Source: Cyanobacteria bacterium UBA3301 (lineage in GTDB: Bacteria; Cyanobacteriota; Vampirovibrionia; Gastranaerophilales; Gastranaerophilaceae). From it: a stretch of DNA of 29,062 bases. The stretch is from the NCBI GenBank assembly GCA_002361485.1, contig DESZ01000032.1, positions 54,769-83,830 of the forward strand, in the 5' to 3' direction. Under the pieces are notes generated by a model. That model worked only from the letters and a program-made list of their open reading frames with translations, ran no database searches and was not told the DNA's origin. The translations under genes and the position numbers were made by a program. Positions within the stretch are counted from its first letter, which is position 1; the number at the start of each line of letters is the position of its first letter. Positions 25,753 through 29,062 of this stretch are shown one piece after another.

Positions 25753-28416
25753 ATGGATATAAATATTGTGTATACACCGATTAATCATTATTATTACATG
25801 TTATATATTTCTATGTATTCTGTAATAATAAATAATACAAATAATAATATTAATTTTTACATATTACACGACAAAACTTTTGAAAAAAAATATATTAAAG
25901 GTTTGAAGGCTTTTGAAAAATATAAAAATTGCAAAAGCATAAACTTTATAGAAATTAATCAAACCGAAAATCCTTATATTGATAATTTTGGACATTCATT
26001 ATATTGTTTGCAATTACCAAGATTAATTAATGAAGATAAAGTTTTATTTTTAAATACACTTGACATTATTAATGCTGACTTGAGTGAAGTATATAATACA
26101 GATATTTCTGATTTTGCATGTGCAGCTGCTGAATATTCTCAGGAAGAAAAAAATCTAAATATAGATATAGATAGAGGATTTGCGTTTACAAATTCTTTTA
26201 TGCTTATTAACTTGAATAATTGGAAGAAAAATGAATATTATACTCAATTAACTTCTTCTAATTTTGTTAAAAAAAATGTAAAAAATGGTAAAAGATTACT
26301 AGAACACGAGACTTATAATTTATTATTAAAAGATTGCAAAAAGCTTCCACTAACCTATTGTTATGCTGAAATGTGGACAAATGATAAACAACATCATTTG
26401 CCAGAAGAATCACTAAATGATTATAAAAAATTCTTTATGCACTATGAACAGCCTAAAGTGATTTTAATGACAGGCCATAAACCGATTGAAACAACTAACT
26501 GTAAACATAGTTATACAAAATTATGGTGGGAATATGCTGAAAAATCTCCCATTTATAAAGAAATCAAAGAATTTCAACAAATAAATAAGTATAAATTGCT
26601 GGCAACAACTGCAAAAAACTCGTTTAAATACAGATGGCTTTTATCAAGGATATTACCATATATCAAGCCTTATTGGTTTAGAATTACGTTAGGCTTTTTA
26701 GTGGCAATCCCGCTAGGTTTATTAGATGGCGTTACGGCTTTTGCACTTAAGCCATATATGGATTACGTAGTAGGCGGAAAAGCATTAGAATTTACATTCC
26801 TGAACTCTGATATTTCAATTTCAAGTATTCAAATGGCATTTATTTTACCTGTTGGTGTTGTTTTATTTGCTGTTATTCAGGGAGTTTTAAGATATTTAAA
26901 CGGTTATTTGTCAAGTTGGACAAGCGCACATATAACTAACGATGTTAAATTCGATTTATTTAAAAGATTGGTTCATATGCACCCTCAATTTTTTGATGAA
27001 AATTCTTCAGGTATAATTATCTCCCGTTATATGGGAGATCCCGGAACCGCATCAGCAGGCATTGTAGATAATATAAAAACTATAACAACAAGTTTTTGCG
27101 GAGCTCTAGGTTTAATAGCTGTTATGCTATACAGTTCATGGAAACTTGCAATAATAGGTGTTCTTGTTTTATGCATTGCATTTTTACCTGTTGCTTTAAT
27201 TAGAAAAAGGATTAAAGAAGCTTCAAACAGAAGTATGGTTATTGGAGGTAATATTACAACAAATATCAATGAAACATATAACGGCAATAAAGTAATGGCG
27301 GCATACGGATTACAAGATAAAATGTATGATTATTTTGAAAAACAGACGTGGGATGGATACAATGTCGGAATGTCTTTATACAAACGTTCAGGCTGGATGT
27401 CACCAATGATGTATTTAATTGCATCATTTGGTATAGCTATAGTCCTTGGTTTTGGTACATATTTAATAAATTCAGGTCAAATGACCGCCGGCAGTTTTGC
27501 TTCATTCGTAACATCATTATTGCTGTTATATAAACCTGTGAAAACACTAGGTAATACATTGACAGGCATTCAAAACATATTTGTTGCAATGGGCAGAGTA
27601 TTTGAATTATTCGATTTAAAACCTGAAATTGTTAACTCCCCAAATGCAAAAGAACTACAGGGCTTAAATAATTCAATTAAATTTGAGAACGTAAATTTTG
27701 AATACATTCCAAATCAACCGGTAATAAAAAATTTGAATTTAACTGTAGCTAAAAATGAGACACTTGCTATTGTAGGTAATTCAGGTGGAGGTAAATCTAC
27801 ATTAGTAAATCTAATTCCTCGTTTCTACGATATTAAATCAGGTGCTATAAAAATTGATGATGTGGATATAAGAGAATTCACAATAGAATCTTTGAGGCAA
27901 AATATTTCAATGGTTTTTCAGGATAATTTCTTATATTCAGGAACAATAAGAGAAAATATTATGATGGGTAATTTTAATGCTACAGAAGAAGATTTGCAAC
28001 AAGCAATATACTCTGCGCACCTGCAAAATATGATAAAAGAACTTCCACAAGGATTAGAAACTATGCTTGGCGAGAGGGGTTTAACTTTATCAGGCGGACA
28101 AAGACAAAGAATTGCTATAGCACGTGCAATGCTTAGAAATGCACCTATTGTTATTCTTGATGAAGCGACATCGGCACTTGATAACGAATCAGAGGCAATA
28201 GTTCAAAAAGCGATGGATAATCTAATGAAAAATAGAACAGTATTTATAATTGCTCACAGATTATCCACTATTAAAAATGCGGATAGAATTGCAGTTATAA
28301 ATGAAGGCGAACTTGTTGAGCTCGGGACACACGATGAATTAATGAAATTAGAAAATAGTCAATACAAACATCTATATGAAATGCAATTTTTAAAACATGA
28401 TATTTTATATAAATAA
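25753..28416 (+). CDS. Fusion of a GT8-like domain and a complete MsbA-type ABC exporter
   Basis: This is an 887-residue protein. Residues 1 to about 265 resemble a GT8 glycosyltransferase (I-N-I-V-Y-T-P at the start, F-T-N-S-F-M-L-I-N-L-N-N-W, H-E-T-Y-N-L-L-L), but the usual Y-L-D-x-D is F-L-N-T-L-D (99-104), so the metal site is altered. From about 290 the protein is a full lipid exporter half-transporter: six membrane helices (about 308-600), Walker A G-N-S-G-G-G-K-S-T (675-683), Q723, L-S-G-G-Q (779-783), Walker B I-V-I-L-D-E (E804) and H835. MsbA-type pumps flip lipid A-core or lipid-linked glycans. The ATG at 25753 with AAGGAG upstream is chosen over one at 25714 inside the previous gene. 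The exporter half looks less AT-biased than the GT part, suggesting a join near 26,600. Confidence 0.9.
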   Translation: MDINIVYTPINHYYYMLYISMYSVIINNTNNNINFYILHDKTFEKKYIKGLKAFEKYKNCKSINFIEINQTENPYIDNFGHSLYCLQLPRLINEDKVLFLNTLDIINADLSEVYNTDISDFACAAAEYSQEEKNLNIDIDRGFAFTNSFMLINLNNWKKNEYYTQLTSSNFVKKNVKNGKRLLEHETYNLLLKDCKKLPLTYCYAEMWTNDKQHHLPEESLNDYKKFFMHYEQPKVILMTGHKPIETTNCKHSYTKLWWEYAEKSPIYKEIKEFQQINKYKLLATTAKNSFKYRWLLSRILPYIKPYWFRITLGFLVAIPLGLLDGVTAFALKPYMDYVVGGKALEFTFLNSDISISSIQMAFILPVGVVLFAVIQGVLRYLNGYLSSWTSAHITNDVKFDLFKRLVHMHPQFFDENSSGIIISRYMGDPGTASAGIVDNIKTITTSFCGALGLIAVMLYSSWKLAIIGVLVLCIAFLPVALIRKRIKEASNRSMVIGGNITTNINETYNGNKVMAAYGLQDKMYDYFEKQTWDGYNVGMSLYKRSGWMSPMMYLIASFGIAIVLGFGTYLINSGQMTAGSFASFVTSLLLLYKPVKTLGNTLTGIQNIFVAMGRVFELFDLKPEIVNSPNAKELQGLNNSIKFENVNFEYIPNQPVIKNLNLTVAKNETLAIVGNSGGGKSTLVNLIPRFYDIKSGAIKIDDVDIREFTIESLRQNISMVFQDNFLYSGTIRENIMMGNFNATEEDLQQAIYSAHLQNMIKELPQGLETMLGERGLTLSGGQRQRIAIARAMLRNAPIVILDEATSALDNESEAIVQKAMDNLMKNRTVFIIAHRLSTIKNADRIAVINEGELVELGTHDELMKLENSQYKHLYEMQFLKHDILYK

Positions 28417-28419
28417 ATA

Positions 28420-28447
28420 TTGACAACGGAGTTTGATATAGTAAAAT
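28420..28447 (+). promoter_or_regulatory. Probable promoter of tRNA-Gln
   Basis: A perfect TTGACA (28420-28425) and TAAAAT (28442-28447) are separated by 16 bases. They begin 4 bases after the exporter stop codon and about 50 bases before the tRNA, giving the tRNA its own strong promoter. Confidence 0.65.
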
Positions 28448-28470
28448 AGGGGATGTGGAAGGACACTTAT

Positions 28471-28543
<73 letters not shown>

Positions 28544-28549
28544 ATTTTA

Positions 28550-28575
28550 AAAAGACCGCTAGCGGTCTTTTTTAT
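28550..28575 (+). terminator. Rho-independent terminator of tRNA-Gln
   Basis: AAAAGACCG and CGGTCTTTT flank the loop CTAG (28550-28571), and further T follow. It lies 6 bases after the tRNA. Confidence 0.85.
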
Positions 28576-28645
28576 TTGCAAGAAAACCAAAGTATCAGTA
28601 CCTTTTATCAGTCAACATTGGTTGAGAAAAATTGGTGTAATCTCA

Positions 28646-28719
28646 TACTGAACTCGTTTCAGCATCTTATCAACTAGAAGTGCTCACTACATTCAGGCAA
28701 AACCTGAAATAAATTCAAG
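28646..28719. repeat. Cluster of small CTGAA/TTCAG palindromes
   Basis: In the non-coding stretch after tRNA-Gln (28576-28816) there is TACTGAACTCGTTTCAGCAT (28646-28665), a form close to dispersed palindromes I recall from many bacterial genomes. It is followed by TTCAGG-CAAAA-CCTGAA (28692-28708) and an overlapping CTGAA-ATAAA-TTCAAG. No reading frame or RNA gene was recognised here. Confidence 0.45.
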
Positions 28720-28816
28720 AGGACAAGTTATATAATGTGCTTCTTACTCTCTCGCTTTCTCAAATTTATACATAAAAATACAATATAAAAAAAGCGGAAT
28801 CAACACGATTGGTCAC

Positions 28817-29062
28817 AAAAAAAAGACTTAAGATACTGTATTCTTAAGTCTTTTTTCTAAATTAGGGGTCGGCTAGCCCGAGCAGAGCCACGAGCGATAG
28901 CGAGAGATAAGCAATTATACAAGTAATGAATATTCTTGTTAATTGCGAACGGTGGCGTTTATTGCGAGGGCGTATCTAGAATAGCTATTTGACTCGCCTA
29001 ATAAAAAAAGAGATTAGAACTCTTGTTCTAAATCTCTTTTTTCTAAATTAGGTGTCGGCAAC
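28817..29062. repeat. Two copies of a hairpin plus conserved flank module (non-coding)
   Basis: A 15-base stem ending in six T (28819-28856) is followed by CTAAATTAGGGGTCGGC. About 186 bases later another hairpin of different sequence (about 29003-29042) is followed by CTAAATTAGGTGTCGGC. The hairpin arms differ but the flank is shared. On the minus strand each would be a conserved flank, then a terminator with a T tail. No gene was recognised between them; the second copy runs into the window edge. Confidence 0.5.

Noticed and set aside
28544..29062. Integrated mobile element at tRNA-Gln
   Set aside because: No second copy of the tRNA 3' end, no integrase gene and no element-type genes are visible in the remaining 500 bases.
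28817..29062. CRISPR array
   Set aside because: There are only two similar units, they are 186 bases apart, and the arms differ between them; no short regular repeats or spacers exist anywhere in the window.

Overview
The window is AT-rich chromosomal DNA from an anaerobic or microaerophilic fermenting bacterium. The best guess is a gut member of Candidatus Gastranaerophilales (Vampirovibrionia, formerly Melainabacteria). That guess rests on two tandem pilin-like proteins whose N-termini follow a K-A-F-T-L-A-E pattern with an I-L-G-V-(I/V)-A-A-L-T-I-P helix, on a small orphan protein with a Pro-Ala-Phe-Gly motif near its start, on a flavodiiron protein plus ferritin pair, and on pyruvate formate-lyase fermentation. 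The lineage is inferred; there is no rRNA gene to confirm it. The left edge cuts an initiator tRNA gene, and a tRNA-Gln gene lies near the right edge.

Left part (1-12,300): housekeeping genes in small units on both strands. On the minus strand a flavodiiron protein and a ferritin form an oxygen/iron defence pair. On the plus strand are a small orphan gene, two type IV pilin-like genes and tpiA. On the minus strand follow a ROK glucokinase, a ferritin-like protein with repeated E-x-x-H type motifs, a small unknown protein and glyS. On the plus strand are a lone sugar ABC permease and a secreted matrixin-type metalloprotease, and on the minus strand an unknown protein. Clear hairpin terminators separate most of these units.

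Middle (12,390-17,040): a pyruvate formate-lyase operon. The catalytic body of the enzyme and its C-terminal glycyl-radical domain are two separate reading frames, each with its own ribosome binding site. The activase gene follows and carries an in-frame insertion of about 80 bases made of palindromic arms. A small unknown gene and asd (lysine, threonine, methionine and peptidoglycan precursor synthesis) lie on the other strand.

Right part (17,184-28,416): seven plus-strand genes, overlapping or separated by 13 bases or less, that look like one operon for a cell-surface glycan carrying glycerol-phosphate or a related polyol-phosphate. Four of the seven products are fusions: DUF4422-GT8, GT2-CDP-glycerol glycerophosphotransferase, TagD-like cytidylyltransferase-Gfo/Idh/MocA oxidoreductase, and a GT8-like domain fused to a complete MsbA-type ABC exporter. 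The remaining three are two GT2 enzymes and one GT-D enzyme. Together they could supply an activated polyol-phosphate, build the glycan and move its lipid-linked form across the inner membrane. The last 500 bases hold tRNA-Gln and non-coding repeats.
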